Part shown: in pieces, positions 16,795 through 26,239 of the stretch
How the letters are laid out: each line of letters opens with the position of its first letter
Numbering within the stretch: the stretch's first letter is position 1
Assembly (NCBI GenBank): GCA_052035235.1
Contig: JBPOHT010000052.1
Coordinates: 1-64,000, forward strand
From: Solimonas_A sp052035235
GTDB lineage: Bacteria > Pseudomonadota > Gammaproteobacteria > Nevskiales > Nevskiaceae
Length of the DNA: 64,000 bases
Direction: 5' to 3'
Notes under the pieces: generated by a model
Told to the model about the DNA's origin: nothing
Databases searched by the model: none
Seen by the model: the letters and a program-made list of their open reading frames with translations, nothing else
Position numbers and translations under genes: made by a program

Positions 16795-17697
16795 ATGAAT
16801 CTGAACCGGATCGACCTGAACCTGTTCGTGGTGCTGGACGCGATCTACACGGAGGGCGGGATCACCCGCGCCAGCCGCAAGCTCAACCTGACCCAGCCGG
16901 CGATCAGCCATGCCCTGGGGCGCCTGCGCGACATGTTCGGCGACCCCCTGTTCGAGCGCGACGGCCGCGCCATGGTGCCGACGCCGCTGGCGCGCAGCCT
17001 GATCGAGCCGGTGCGGCGCTCGCTGCGCGGGCTGGAGATCACGCTCAACGAGGTGGCCCGCTTCGACCCGGCCAGCACGGAGCGGCGCTTCACGCTGTCG
17101 GTGCGCGACGTGCTGGAGGCGACCCTGCTGCCGGTGCTGATGCGACGCATCACCGAGACGGCGCTGCTGATCGCGGTGAACACGGTACGCGTGGACCGGC
17201 GCGACCTGGAGGCGGAGCTGGCGGCGGGTTCGGTGGACGCGGCGATCGACACGCTGCTGCCGCTGTCCGACAACATCCGTCGCATCCGCATTGCCGCCGA
17301 CCCGCTGGTGGTGATCGTGCGCGCGGAGCATCCGGCCTTCGGCGAGGGCATGGACATGGAGACCTACCTGCGCCAGGACCATATCCTGGTCAGCTCACGA
17401 CGCAGCGGGCCGGGGCTGGAGGACGTGGAACTGAGCCGGCTCGGGGTGGAACGCCGCGTGCGCCTGCGCTGTCAGCATTACTTCGCCGCCTGCCGCGTGG
17501 TAAGCCTGACCGACCTGGTACTGACCATGCCGGAAAGCTATGCGCGCATCGCCAACCGCCAGTACAACAACCGTATCCTGCCCTTCCCGCTGTCCGTGCC
17601 GATGCTCGACGCCTATCTCTACTGGCACGCCAACGTGGATCAGGAACCCGCCAACCTGTGGCTGCGCGAGCAGTTGATCCAGTCCTTCGAAAGCTGA
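16795..17697 (+). CDS. LysR-family transcriptional regulator
   Basis: 300 residues: N-terminal winged HTH (about 8-65, with R-A-S-R-K-L-N-L-T-Q-P-A-I-S-H-A-L-G-R-L-R) and a C-terminal inducer-binding domain. It is close to the NodD/PcpR-like branch (D-L-N-L-F-V-V-L-D-A-I). It is divergent from the phosphatase-SDR-kinase-ACAD operon, which it likely controls through the dyad at 16752-16777. An ATG 6 bases upstream runs at once into a stop, so this start is secure. Confidence 0.92.
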   Translation: MNLNRIDLNLFVVLDAIYTEGGITRASRKLNLTQPAISHALGRLRDMFGDPLFERDGRAMVPTPLARSLIEPVRRSLRGLEITLNEVARFDPASTERRFTLSVRDVLEATLLPVLMRRITETALLIAVNTVRVDRRDLEAELAAGSVDAAIDTLLPLSDNIRRIRIAADPLVVIVRAEHPAFGEGMDMETYLRQDHILVSSRRSGPGLEDVELSRLGVERRVRLRCQHYFAACRVVSLTDLVLTMPESYARIANRQYNNRILPFPLSVPMLDAYLYWHANVDQEPANLWLREQLIQSFES

Positions 17698-17726
17698 TGC
17701 GGAACGATTCCTGCAACGGCGGGGGC

Positions 17727-18086
17727 ATGCGCCTGCTCCGCCGCCTGACGATCCTGCTGCCTGCCGTGATGCTGGGCGCCTGTGTGACGAGTTGGGAACC
17801 CCAGCCGGCGCCGCAACCACAGCCTCGCCCGCAGCAGCCCACCTACGTACCGGCCCACATGCTGGTGCAGCGCTGCCGCGAGGTGGCGCCGCAGGTGCAT
17901 CCCTGGCGCGGCCGACAGATCCGCTCGGCCCTCCTGCAATATGAGCTGAGCCGTGCATATCGCCGGGGCGCGGAGCAGATGAAGCCGCGCGACCGCCAGC
18001 GTGCCGAGGCGCAGGAGCGCGAGGCCTGGAGCATCCTCTGGGAAACCTGCCAGCCGGTGCTGGCTACGGCGCCGCGCGCGCCCTGA
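17727..18086 (+). CDS. Small predicted lipoprotein
   Basis: 119 residues with a positively charged start, hydrophobic stretch and lipobox L-G-A-C, so the mature protein starts at a lipid-modified Cys near residue 19. A short Pro/Gln-rich linker follows (P-Q-P-A-P-Q-P-Q-P-R-P), then a helical domain with two further Cys. An alternative ATG at 17697 overlaps the LysR stop but would give an overlong n-region. Function unknown. Confidence 0.75.
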   Translation: MRLLRRLTILLPAVMLGACVTSWEPQPAPQPQPRPQQPTYVPAHMLVQRCREVAPQVHPWRGRQIRSALLQYELSRAYRRGAEQMKPRDRQRAEAQEREAWSILWETCQPVLATAPRAP

Positions 18087-18108
18087 AACCGGGCGCTATA
18101 GTCGGGCC

Positions 18109-18699
18109 ATGAAAGCCCTACTGCTGATGGCGGCACTGCTGCTGCCCGCCGCCACCCTTGCCGCCCCGCACTGCGACAAGCTGCCCAAGCGCGTGGAGAA
18201 GGAGCAGTCGGCGATCCGGCCGGTGCAGCGCATGATCGTCACCGCACCCAAGCAGTTGTACTTCCACCGCATACCGGACCGCGGCTGTGCGACCCAGGTC
18301 TCTGTGCCGCGCGACAGCGCCCTGACGGCGTACACCGAGTGGAAGGGCTGGTACTCGGTGCAGTACAACGACCAGGGCGAGATGACCAGCGGCTGGGTCA
18401 AGGGCAGCGGCTTGCGCGCCGCCGGGGCGATGGGCCTGGACACGCGCATCACGCACGAGGCCGGTGAGGCGGCACCGCGCCTGCCGCCGGACGCCGCGGC
18501 GACGGTGGAGCGCGTGGCGCAGTGCACGCACTTCGCCGGCGAGTTCAACGGCGACCAGTCCGAGCACGACAAACGCATCAACGCGACGATGACGGAGCTG
18601 CGCTGCGGCACACTGGAAGACGACGTGGCGGTGTTGCGCAGGAAACACGCGGGCAATGCAGCGGTGCTCAAGGCGCTGGACGAGGCTGGGCAACCGTGA
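18109..18699 (+). CDS. Secreted protein with SH3-like segment
   Basis: 196 residues with a clear signal peptide (cleavage after L-A-A near residue 19). The middle (about 50-105) resembles a bacterial SH3 domain (W-K-G-W-Y-S-V-Q-Y ... G-W-V-K-G-S-G-L). The C-terminal third is helical with paired Cys (Q-C-T-H-F and L-R-C-G-T) and may form a small disulfide-bonded domain. Predicted periplasmic. It follows the lipoprotein gene by 22 bases. Confidence 0.7.
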   Translation: MKALLLMAALLLPAATLAAPHCDKLPKRVEKEQSAIRPVQRMIVTAPKQLYFHRIPDRGCATQVSVPRDSALTAYTEWKGWYSVQYNDQGEMTSGWVKGSGLRAAGAMGLDTRITHEAGEAAPRLPPDAAATVERVAQCTHFAGEFNGDQSEHDKRINATMTELRCGTLEDDVAVLRRKHAGNAAVLKALDEAGQP

Positions 18700-18790
18700 T
18701 TTTATTTAAGTAAATAAAAATTAATACAATATAAAGTCACAAGTTATAATTAATTGTATATTATTATTTATTACAACTAATAAAAACTTC
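18700..18790. other. AT-rich promoter-like tract
   Basis: About 90 bases that are overwhelmingly A+T within otherwise very GC-rich DNA. It starts with a TTTATTTA/TAAATAAA palindrome (around 18701-18719) and includes several -10-like TATAAT-type segments. It could act as a terminator for the preceding gene, an upstream promoter for the Old Yellow Enzyme gene, or a site for a nucleoid protein. Confidence 0.6.
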
Positions 18791-18886
18791 TTGACCCTGC
18801 CGCCAAGCACCCGCGCCGCGCGACGCTGGTCAGGTGCCGGCCTGCCGCCTACCCTGCGCCACCCTTTTCTGCCGAGCCACCATTCC

Positions 18887-20179
18887 ATGGCCTCCCGCCC
18901 GAAAGCCGCTGCCAAGAACATGCCCAAGACCGCTCCGAAGTCCCCCGCCCAGACGCTGGCCCAGTCCTTCCGCCTGCCCAATGGCGTGGTGGTGCCCAAC
19001 CGCCTGTCCAAGTCGGCGATGAGCGAGGCGCTGGGCACGATGGACAACCGGCCGACGGAGCGCCTGGAGCGGCTGTATGCGCGCTGGGCCGATGGCGGCA
19101 TCGGGCTGTGCATCACCGGCAACGTGATGATCGACCGCCGCGCGCTGGGCGAGCCGGGCAACGTGGTGATCGAGGACGAGTCCGACCTGCCCGCGCTGCG
19201 GCGCTGGGCGGCGGCGGGCACACGCCGTGGCGGCCAGCTGTGGATGCAGATCAATCATCCGGGCAAGCAGTCGCCGCGCGGGCTCAACCGCGAGACGGTG
19301 TCGCCCTCGGCGATCGGCTTCCGTTCCGACATGGCGGCGTTCTTCTCGACGCCGCGCGAGCTGAGCGACACGGAGATTCGCGAACTGATCCAGCGTTTCG
19401 GCAACACGGCGCGCATCGCGAAGAAGGCCGGCTTCACCGGCGTGCAGATCCACGGCGCGCATGGCTACCTGGTGAGCCAGTTCCTGTCGCCGCACCACAA
19501 CCGCCGCGAGGACCAGTGGGGCGGCAGCCCGGAGAACCGTCGCCGCTTCGTGCTGGAGGTGCTGGCCGAGATGCGCCGCCAGGTAGGCAAGGATTTTCCC
19601 ATCGGCATCAAGCTGAACTCGGCGGACTTCCAGCGCGGCGGCTTCACCGAGGACGAGTCGCTGGACGCGATCCGCGCGCTGGCCCAGGCCGGCATCGACC
19701 TGGTGGAGATTTCCGGCGGTACCTATGAGGCGCCGGCGATGACCGGACTCGAGCGCAAGGCCAGCACGGTGGCGCGCGAGGCCTATTTCATGGAGTTTGC
19801 CGAGAAGGTGCGCGCAGCGGTGAAGCTACCGCTGATGCTGACCGGAGGCTTCCGCTCGCTGTCGGGCATGGCGCAGGCGCTGGACAGCGGCGCCATCGAC
19901 TTCATCGGCCTGGGCCGCCTGCTGGCGGTGGAGCCGGACCTGCCGGCGCGCCTGATGCGCGGCGAGGACCCGCGCGAGGAGATCAAGCCGATCAGCACCG
20001 GCATCGGCATGGTGGACCGCATGGCGCTGATGGAAGTGGCCTGGTACACGCGCCAGCTGCGCCGCATGGGCGAGGGCCGCAATCCGCGGCCGCGCGAATC
20101 GGGCCTGCAGGCCTTTGCCATCGGCATGGTGGAGAACGGCTGGAACACCTTCCGCACGCGGCGACTGCGCGCCTCCTGA
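18887..20179 (+). CDS. NADH:flavin oxidoreductase / Old Yellow Enzyme family
   Basis: 430 residues. FMN-binding TIM barrel: P-N-R-L-S-K-S-A-M-S-E-A near the start, Q-I-N-H-P-G-K-Q (Gln, His), the G-A-H-G-Y-L-V-S-Q-F-L-S-P-x-x-N-R-R signature, and L-T-G-G-F-R for the FMN phosphate. No C-terminal FAD or 4Fe-4S domain is present, so it is the short form. It would reduce activated C=C bonds with NAD(P)H. The frame extends upstream to a TTG at 18791, and an ATG at 18920 is also possible; 18887 was chosen as the first ATG before the Lys/Ala-rich N-terminal tail. Confidence 0.88.
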   Translation: MASRPKAAAKNMPKTAPKSPAQTLAQSFRLPNGVVVPNRLSKSAMSEALGTMDNRPTERLERLYARWADGGIGLCITGNVMIDRRALGEPGNVVIEDESDLPALRRWAAAGTRRGGQLWMQINHPGKQSPRGLNRETVSPSAIGFRSDMAAFFSTPRELSDTEIRELIQRFGNTARIAKKAGFTGVQIHGAHGYLVSQFLSPHHNRREDQWGGSPENRRRFVLEVLAEMRRQVGKDFPIGIKLNSADFQRGGFTEDESLDAIRALAQAGIDLVEISGGTYEAPAMTGLERKASTVAREAYFMEFAEKVRAAVKLPLMLTGGFRSLSGMAQALDSGAIDFIGLGRLLAVEPDLPARLMRGEDPREEIKPISTGIGMVDRMALMEVAWYTRQLRRMGEGRNPRPRESGLQAFAIGMVENGWNTFRTRRLRAS

Positions 20180-20201
20180 GGGCGGCCAGGGCTGACGACG
20201 G

Positions 20202-20218
20202 CGCCCGACTGTCGGGCG
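20202..20218 (+). terminator. Short GC hairpin
   Basis: CGCCCGA-CTG-TCGGGCG, 22 bases beyond the Old Yellow Enzyme stop. No T-run, so weak evidence for termination. Confidence 0.4.
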
Positions 20219-20341
20219 GATGCTGCCGCCTGCGACTTATGCACAGGCGGCAGTAGGTTTTGACGCTGCAGAACATGCTTTCCTGGCCGCTACGGTCCGC
20301 ACAGGTCCGTTTCCCGGACCGATGTCGCCAGGAGGAGAACC

Positions 20342-22372
20342 GTGGCAGGCAGCGCAGCAGCCCCGTCGGCATCGGCGATGCCCGGCGACATCCTGGCCGG
20401 CCCGCAGGGCGAGGCCCTGTTCCGCCTGGCGGTGGAAGCGGCGCCCAACGCCATGATCATGGTCGGGCAGGACGGCCGCATCGCGCTGGTCAATGCCCAG
20501 ACCGAGAAGCTGTTCGGCTACCCGCGCGATGAGCTGATCGGCCAGCGCATCGAGATGCTGGTGCCGCAGCGTAACCGCGGCCAGCACCCGCAGCAGCGCA
20601 GCGACTACTTCAGCGATCCGCGCACGCGCTCGATGGGCGTGGGTCGCGATCTCTATGGCCTGACGCGCGACGGCCGCGAGGTGCCGATCGAGATCGGCCT
20701 GAATCCGCTGAAGACCGACAACGGCACCTTCGTGCTGGCGTCGATCATCGACATCACCGAGCGCAAGCGCATCGAGGACACGGTGCGGCGCAGCGAGGCG
20801 CGCTTCCGGCTGATGGTGTCCAGCGTGAAGGACTACGCCATCCTGATGCTGGACCCGCAGGGCCTGGTGGCGTCCTGGAACGACGGCGCCGAGCGGCTCA
20901 AGGGCTACACCGAGAACGAGATCCTGGGGCGGCATTTCTCAACGTTCTACCCGCCGGAGGACGTGGCCAGCGGGCGACCCGAGGCCGAGCTGCGGCTGGC
21001 TCGGGACGAGGGGCGCTTCGAGGACGAGGGCTGGCGCCAGCGCAAGGACGGCAGCCGCTTCTGGGCCAGCGTGATCGTCACGCCGATGTACGACGAGACC
21101 GGCACGCTCACCGGCTATTCCAAGGTCACGCGCGACATCACCGAGCGCAAGCGATCCGAGGAGCGCTTCCGCCTGGTGGTGGAGGCGGCGCCCAATGCCA
21201 TGATCATGGTGGATGCCGGTGGCCGCATCAATCTGGTCAACGCCCAGACCGAGAAGCTGTTCGGCTATCCGCGCGAGGAGCTGATCGGCATGCCGGTGGA
21301 GATGCTGGTGCCGCAGGGCCGGCGCGTGGGCCACCCGACCCTGCGCGAGAGCTATTTCGACAAGCCGCAGACGCGCGCGATGGGCAGCGGCCGCGACCTG
21401 CACGGACAGACCCGCGACGGCCGCCAGGTGCCGATCGAGATCGGCCTGAACCCGATCACCACGACCGATGGCCTGTTCGTGCTGGCGTCGATCATCGACA
21501 TCACCGAGCGCAAGCGCGCCGAACAGGAACTGCGCAACCTCAACCAGTCGCTGGCGGCGCAGATCGACGAGACCAGCGCGGCGCTGGCGAAGCTGCAGGT
21601 GGCGCAGAGCCAGCTGGTGCAGGCCGAGAAGCTGGCCTCGCTGGGCGGCCTGGTGGCGGGCATCTCGCACGAGATCAACACGCCGGTGGGCATCGGCGTG
21701 ACGGCGGCCTCGCACCTAGATACCGAGGTGCGGAGCATGAACCGCGCGGTGGCGGCCGGCAGCCTGACCAAGTCGCAGTTCGACCGCTTCCTGCAGTCGG
21801 TCTCGCAATCCAGCGACATCATCCTGATGAACCTGCGCCGCGCCGCGGAGCTGATCCAGAGCTTCAAGCGCGTGGCGGTGGACCAATCCAGCGAGGAGCG
21901 CCGGCGCATCCGCCTGAAGGCCTATTTCGAAGAGGTGCTGGTGAGCCTGCGGCCGAAGATGAAGACCACGCCGCACCGCATCGAGCTGGATTGCCCCGAG
22001 GACCTGGAGCTCGACACCGTCCCCGGCGCCTGGTCGCAGGTGCTGACCAACCTGGTGGTCAACGCGCTGTCGCATGCCTTCGAGCCCGGGCAGGCCGGGC
22101 TGATGCGGATCGAGGTGGACCGGGTGGGCGCGGAGGTGCGCGTGCGCTTCCGTGACGACGGCCGCGGCATCGCGGCGGAGAACCTCGCCAAGGTCTTCGA
22201 TCCCTTCTTCACGACGCGGCGTGGACAAGGTGGCACCGGCCTGGGCCTGCATATCGTCTTCAACCTGGTGAACCAGACCCTGGGCGGCCGCATCGGCGTG
22301 GACAGCACGCCCGGCCGCGGCACCTGCTTCACGATCCTGCTGCCCCTCTCCCGGCAAGGAGCCGAACCATGA
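20342..22372 (+). CDS. Triple-PAS sensor histidine kinase
   Basis: 676 residues, no membrane segment, so a cytoplasmic sensor. PAS1 (27-143) and PAS3 (276-392) are close duplicates, with a different PAS2 between them. A coiled-coil linker leads to the dimerisation domain with I-S-H443-E-I-N-T-P-V-G and an ATPase domain (D-D-G-R-G-I, D-P-F-F-T-T-R, G-G-T-G-L-G-L). The H-E-I-N-T-P form differs from the common H-E-L-R-T-P and is typical of kinases paired with HD-GYP or diguanylate cyclase outputs. GTG start with AGGAGGA upstream. Its stop overlaps the response-regulator start by 4 bases. Confidence 0.93.
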   Translation: MAGSAAAPSASAMPGDILAGPQGEALFRLAVEAAPNAMIMVGQDGRIALVNAQTEKLFGYPRDELIGQRIEMLVPQRNRGQHPQQRSDYFSDPRTRSMGVGRDLYGLTRDGREVPIEIGLNPLKTDNGTFVLASIIDITERKRIEDTVRRSEARFRLMVSSVKDYAILMLDPQGLVASWNDGAERLKGYTENEILGRHFSTFYPPEDVASGRPEAELRLARDEGRFEDEGWRQRKDGSRFWASVIVTPMYDETGTLTGYSKVTRDITERKRSEERFRLVVEAAPNAMIMVDAGGRINLVNAQTEKLFGYPREELIGMPVEMLVPQGRRVGHPTLRESYFDKPQTRAMGSGRDLHGQTRDGRQVPIEIGLNPITTTDGLFVLASIIDITERKRAEQELRNLNQSLAAQIDETSAALAKLQVAQSQLVQAEKLASLGGLVAGISHEINTPVGIGVTAASHLDTEVRSMNRAVAAGSLTKSQFDRFLQSVSQSSDIILMNLRRAAELIQSFKRVAVDQSSEERRRIRLKAYFEEVLVSLRPKMKTTPHRIELDCPEDLELDTVPGAWSQVLTNLVVNALSHAFEPGQAGLMRIEVDRVGAEVRVRFRDDGRGIAAENLAKVFDPFFTTRRGQGGTGLGLHIVFNLVNQTLGGRIGVDSTPGRGTCFTILLPLSRQGAEP

Positions 22373-23925
22373 GCACCGAATCCCAAGAGGAGCTGTTGAG
22401 CTTCGCCGCCGAGCCGGTGCCGTCGGCAGACGCCGCCGCGATCCCGCCCTGGAAGATCCTGGTGGTGGACGACGAGGAGGAGGTGCACCGCGTCACCCGC
22501 CTGGCACTGGGCGACATCCTGGTGCACGGCCGGCCGCTGCAGTTCATCGATGCCTACAGCGGCAGCGAGTCGGTGGAGATCATGCGCCATCAGCCCGACA
22601 TCGCGATGGTGCTGATGGACGTGGTGATGGAGACCGAGCATGCCGGGCTGGATGCGGTGCAGGCGATCCGCCACGAGCTGCAGAACCGCTTCGTGCGCAT
22701 CGTGCTGCGTACCGGCCAGCCGGGCCAGGCGCCGGAACACGAGGTGGTGCGGCGCTTCGACATCAACGACTACAAGGAGAAGACCGAGCTCACCACCACC
22801 AAGCTCTACACGCTCCTGCATACCGGGCTGTCCCTGCACCGCGAGCTGGTGGCGATGGACCAAGCGCGGATGGGCCTGGAGCAGGTGATCACGGCCTCGG
22901 CCTCGATGTTCGAGCAGCAATCGCTGGAGAAGCTTCAGCACGGGCTGTTGCAGCAACTGGCGGCACTGCTGTATGCGCGGCGCGACGCGGTGATCGTCAG
23001 CACCGGCATCACGGCGGCGCTGACCGAGGGTGCGTTGCGGGTCGTCGCCGGCACCGGCAGCTACCGCGGCACCGAGGGCCGGCTGGCCGACGAGGTGCTG
23101 CCGCCCGAGGCAATGTCGCATATCGAGCGTGCCTTCCTGGACGGCATGATGGTGGTGGGCGAGCACCATTTCGCGGTGCACTTCTCCACCCGCGCCGGCA
23201 GCAAGCACGTGGTTTACCTGAGCAGCGAGTCGCGCTTCGAGCCCTCGGACGTGCGGCTGGTGCAGCTGTTCTGCCGCAACGTCACCATCGCTTTCGAGAA
23301 CCTGGCGCTGAACGAGGAGATCCGGCGCTCGCAGCGCCAGTTGATCCTGCTGCTGAGCTCTGCCATCGAGGAGCGCTCTCCGGATTTGCGCAATCACGTA
23401 CAGCGCGTGTCGCGCTACGCCATGCTGATGGGGCAGCTGCTGGGCCTGTCAGCCGAGTCGGTGGATGCGCTGGGGGTGGCGGCGGCGATGCACGACCTGG
23501 GCAAGATCGCGGTGCCCGACGCGGTGCTGAACAAGCCCGGCGCGCTCAGCCAGGACGAGCGCCGGCTGATGGAAAGCCACGTCACCCGCGGCAGCGCCAT
23601 GCTGCAGGGGCAGGACGGGCCGCTGCTGCAGCGGTCCGAGCGGACCGTGGCGCAGCATCACGAGCATTGGGACGGCGGCGGCTATCCGATGGGGCTGCGC
23701 GGCGAGGAGGCCGACCTGTTCGCCCGCATCACGGCGGTGGCCGACGTGTTCGATGCGCTGTCCACTGCGCGCTGCTACAAGGAAGCCTGGAGCATCGGCA
23801 AGGTCGCCGAGTATTTCCGGCAGCAGCGCGGCAAGCAGTTCGATCCGCGCCTGGTGGACCTGTTCCTGGACAACCTGGGGCAGTTCCTGGAGATCCGCGA
23901 GCGCTACTCCGCGCCGCTGGCCTGA
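22369..23925 (+). CDS. Response regulator with DUF3369 and HD-GYP domains
   Basis: 518 residues. Receiver domain (~28-150) with phospho-acceptor D84 and acidic pocket D34-D35; DUF3369 middle domain (~165-330); HD-GYP phosphodiesterase domain (~335-510) with M-H-D-L-G-K and H-H-E-H-W-D-G-G-G-Y-P complete. It should hydrolyse c-di-GMP when phosphorylated by the overlapping upstream kinase. Its 3' end overlaps the convergent diguanylate cyclase gene by 22 bases, which places opposing c-di-GMP activities tail to tail. Confidence 0.94.
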   Translation: MSTESQEELLSFAAEPVPSADAAAIPPWKILVVDDEEEVHRVTRLALGDILVHGRPLQFIDAYSGSESVEIMRHQPDIAMVLMDVVMETEHAGLDAVQAIRHELQNRFVRIVLRTGQPGQAPEHEVVRRFDINDYKEKTELTTTKLYTLLHTGLSLHRELVAMDQARMGLEQVITASASMFEQQSLEKLQHGLLQQLAALLYARRDAVIVSTGITAALTEGALRVVAGTGSYRGTEGRLADEVLPPEAMSHIERAFLDGMMVVGEHHFAVHFSTRAGSKHVVYLSSESRFEPSDVRLVQLFCRNVTIAFENLALNEEIRRSQRQLILLLSSAIEERSPDLRNHVQRVSRYAMLMGQLLGLSAESVDALGVAAAMHDLGKIAVPDAVLNKPGALSQDERRLMESHVTRGSAMLQGQDGPLLQRSERTVAQHHEHWDGGGYPMGLRGEEADLFARITAVADVFDALSTARCYKEAWSIGKVAEYFRQQRGKQFDPRLVDLFLDNLGQFLEIRERYSAPLA

Positions 23926-26075
23926 TCGGCCACGCGGCTGGTGTTGCGGCCGCCGTCCTTGGCGGCATAGAGGGCGCGGTCGGCGCGGCGCAGCAGTTGG
24001 TCGGCGCCGTCGCCGGCCTGGCCCAGGGCGATACCGATGCTGACCCCTACCGGCACGGCGCCGTGGTCCAGCATGAAGGGCTTGCCGATGGCGGCGAGCA
24101 GCTTGCGTGCGACGAACTGCGGTTCCTCGGTGGAACGCAGCTGGTCCAGAATCACCACGAACTCGTCGCCGGCGACGCGCGCGACGGTGTCGGTGGCGCG
24201 CACCGCGCCGCGCAGGCGCAGCGCGATCTCCTGCAGCACCTCGTCGCCGGCAGCGTGGCCGTGCCGGTCGTTGATCGACTTGAAGTGGTCCACGTCGATG
24301 AACAGCAGGGCCAGCGAGCCGCCGTAGCGCTGGATGCGGTTCAGCGCCGCGCCCAGGTGCTCGTGCAGCTCGCGGCGATTGGCCAGGCCGGTGAGAGGAT
24401 CGTAGCGCGCCAGCTGCTGCAGGCGCTGCTCGGCGCGCTTGGCCAGGGTGATGTCGCTCATCATCATGTAGAGCCCGCGCACCTGCCCGCCCTCGCCGCG
24501 GTCGGGCACGAAGCAGACCTGAACGTGCCGGGTCTGGCCGGCCAGCTGCAGGGAGAAGCTGCCCTCGGCGCGCGCGCCGTGCATGGCGCAGTCGACGTAG
24601 TAGCGCTGCGCCTCGATCACCTCGGGCGGCAGCACACGCTCCATGTGGCGTCCGACGACGTCGTCCGGTGCCTTGCCGAACCAGGCCTCGTGCGTGCGGT
24701 TGCAGAAGCGGTAGACGCGGCCGGCGTCGATATACGCGATCACCACCGGCAGGTTGTCGGCGATCATGCGCAGGCGCCGTTCGCTGGCGGCCTGGCGCAG
24801 CTCGGCGCGCTTGCCCTCGGTGATGTCCAGGATCTGGGTGTAGAAGCCGGCGATGGCGCCGCGCTCGTCGCGATCGGGCACCAGGTCGATGCGCTGGTGC
24901 ACTTCGCCCTCCAGCTCATGGGCGATACGCTCGAAGCGCACCGAGCGCCCTTCCAGCACCGATTCAACCGGGCCGGCAAAGTCGGACAGCGTGCCGGCGC
25001 CGAACAGTTCGCGCACGCCACGGCCGATCATGTCCTGCGGCTCCAGCCCGTAGCCCTTGCGGTGATGGCTGTTGGCGAAGCGGTAGCGCAGGTCACGGTC
25101 GATGTAGCCGATGTAGGCCGGGACGTGGTCGGCGATGGAGCGCAGGCGGCGCACGGCCTGCTGCAGGCCCTGCTCGTAGTCGCGGCGCTGCTCCAGCAGG
25201 GTGGCCACCGTCAGCGCCATGCCCGAGGCACAGGCCAGGTAGCACTGCAGCAGCAGCGCCCGCGCCTGCAGCGGCAGGCCGCCCCAGGCTCCGATGGACG
25301 AATCCGGCGTCATCATCGACAGCATCGCGCCCAGCGCCAGGATCACCACGCCGACGACGGCGCCGCGGTTGCCGTGGCGCATGACCATCAGCATCAGCGG
25401 CGGGAAGGTGAGGAACAGCGGCAACGGCAGCCAGTGGCCCATGCCCAGGCCGGGGCTGAACACCGCCAGCGCGGTCACCAGCAACAGCGTGGTGTCGGGC
25501 AGCCAGTGACGCAGTTGCCCGCCGTATTCGCCCGCCTGTGGCTGGCGCAGCACCAGCACCAGTGGCGCCATGATCGCCATGCCTAGCGCGTCGGCCGGAT
25601 ACCAGATGGCCAGCACCCACAGCACTGACAGGCCGGAATGTTCCGAGATGATGGTGGCGGCCAGCAACGACGACAATGCCGGCGCCAGCAGCACCGCGAA
25701 CAGCACGAATTCCAGCAGCACGCCGACGCGGCGCAGGTCGAAGCCCGAACCCCAGCGACGCTGCAGCAGGGTGGCGGCCACCACCACCTCGATGACGTTG
25801 CACAGCGCCAGGCTCAGGGCCAGGTCCAGGGGATCGCCGGTGACGACGTTGGCGGCAACGTTGCCGAGATAGCCGGCCATCAGGGCCGGCCACCAGTGGG
25901 ACGCCGGCATCCCGAGCAGCAGGCCGACCAACAGCCCGTTGGCCAGCCAGACGCTGGCGATGCGGCCCTCCGGCGGGGTCAGCACGGTGGACACCCAGCA
26001 GAGCGCGGCGACCAGCGCGGCAAGGCCGGCCAGCTTCAGCAGTTCACGCGCAGCTTGGGCGAAGGGCGCAGGCAT
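23904..26075 (-). CDS. MASE1-PAS-PAS diguanylate cyclase (GGDEF)
   Basis: 723 residues. Eight or more membrane helices form a MASE1-type sensor (~10-300), followed by two PAS domains (~320-555) and a GGDEF domain. The active-site motif is A635-G-D-E-F, a variant usually still active, and the inhibitory I-site R626-x-x-D629 is conserved, so feedback inhibition by c-di-GMP is expected. There is no EAL domain. It converges on the HD-GYP regulator with a 22-base overlap of coding ends. Confidence 0.92.
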   Translation of the reverse strand: MPAPFAQAARELLKLAGLAALVAALCWVSTVLTPPEGRIASVWLANGLLVGLLLGMPASHWWPALMAGYLGNVAANVVTGDPLDLALSLALCNVIEVVVAATLLQRRWGSGFDLRRVGVLLEFVLFAVLLAPALSSLLAATIISEHSGLSVLWVLAIWYPADALGMAIMAPLVLVLRQPQAGEYGGQLRHWLPDTTLLLVTALAVFSPGLGMGHWLPLPLFLTFPPLMLMVMRHGNRGAVVGVVILALGAMLSMMTPDSSIGAWGGLPLQARALLLQCYLACASGMALTVATLLEQRRDYEQGLQQAVRRLRSIADHVPAYIGYIDRDLRYRFANSHHRKGYGLEPQDMIGRGVRELFGAGTLSDFAGPVESVLEGRSVRFERIAHELEGEVHQRIDLVPDRDERGAIAGFYTQILDITEGKRAELRQAASERRLRMIADNLPVVIAYIDAGRVYRFCNRTHEAWFGKAPDDVVGRHMERVLPPEVIEAQRYYVDCAMHGARAEGSFSLQLAGQTRHVQVCFVPDRGEGGQVRGLYMMMSDITLAKRAEQRLQQLARYDPLTGLANRRELHEHLGAALNRIQRYGGSLALLFIDVDHFKSINDRHGHAAGDEVLQEIALRLRGAVRATDTVARVAGDEFVVILDQLRSTEEPQFVARKLLAAIGKPFMLDHGAVPVGVSIGIALGQAGDGADQLLRRADRALYAAKDGGRNTSRVADQASGAE

Positions 26076-26094
26076 GGAATGGCCGCCGGGTAGG

Positions 26095-26120
26095 TCTCCT
26101 GCCGGGTTAGCGGCAGGAGA
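26095..26120 (-). terminator. Perfect hairpin between SDR and cyclase genes
   Basis: 10-bp arms (TCTCCTGCCG / CGGCAGGAGA) with a 6-base loop, about 20 bases before the cyclase start. It may terminate the upstream SDR transcript or act in the cyclase leader. No T-run is present. Confidence 0.45.
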
Positions 26121-26239
26121 TTCCCGGACCTTGAGCGCCCTGCCCCGCCGTCCGTCCGCTGCGGGCTACCTTTGGCCCTGCGCCGTGGGGGAGCGGCAAT
26201 GACAGCGGTATGGCCGCCGCCGCCGCGGGACGCCAGTTC

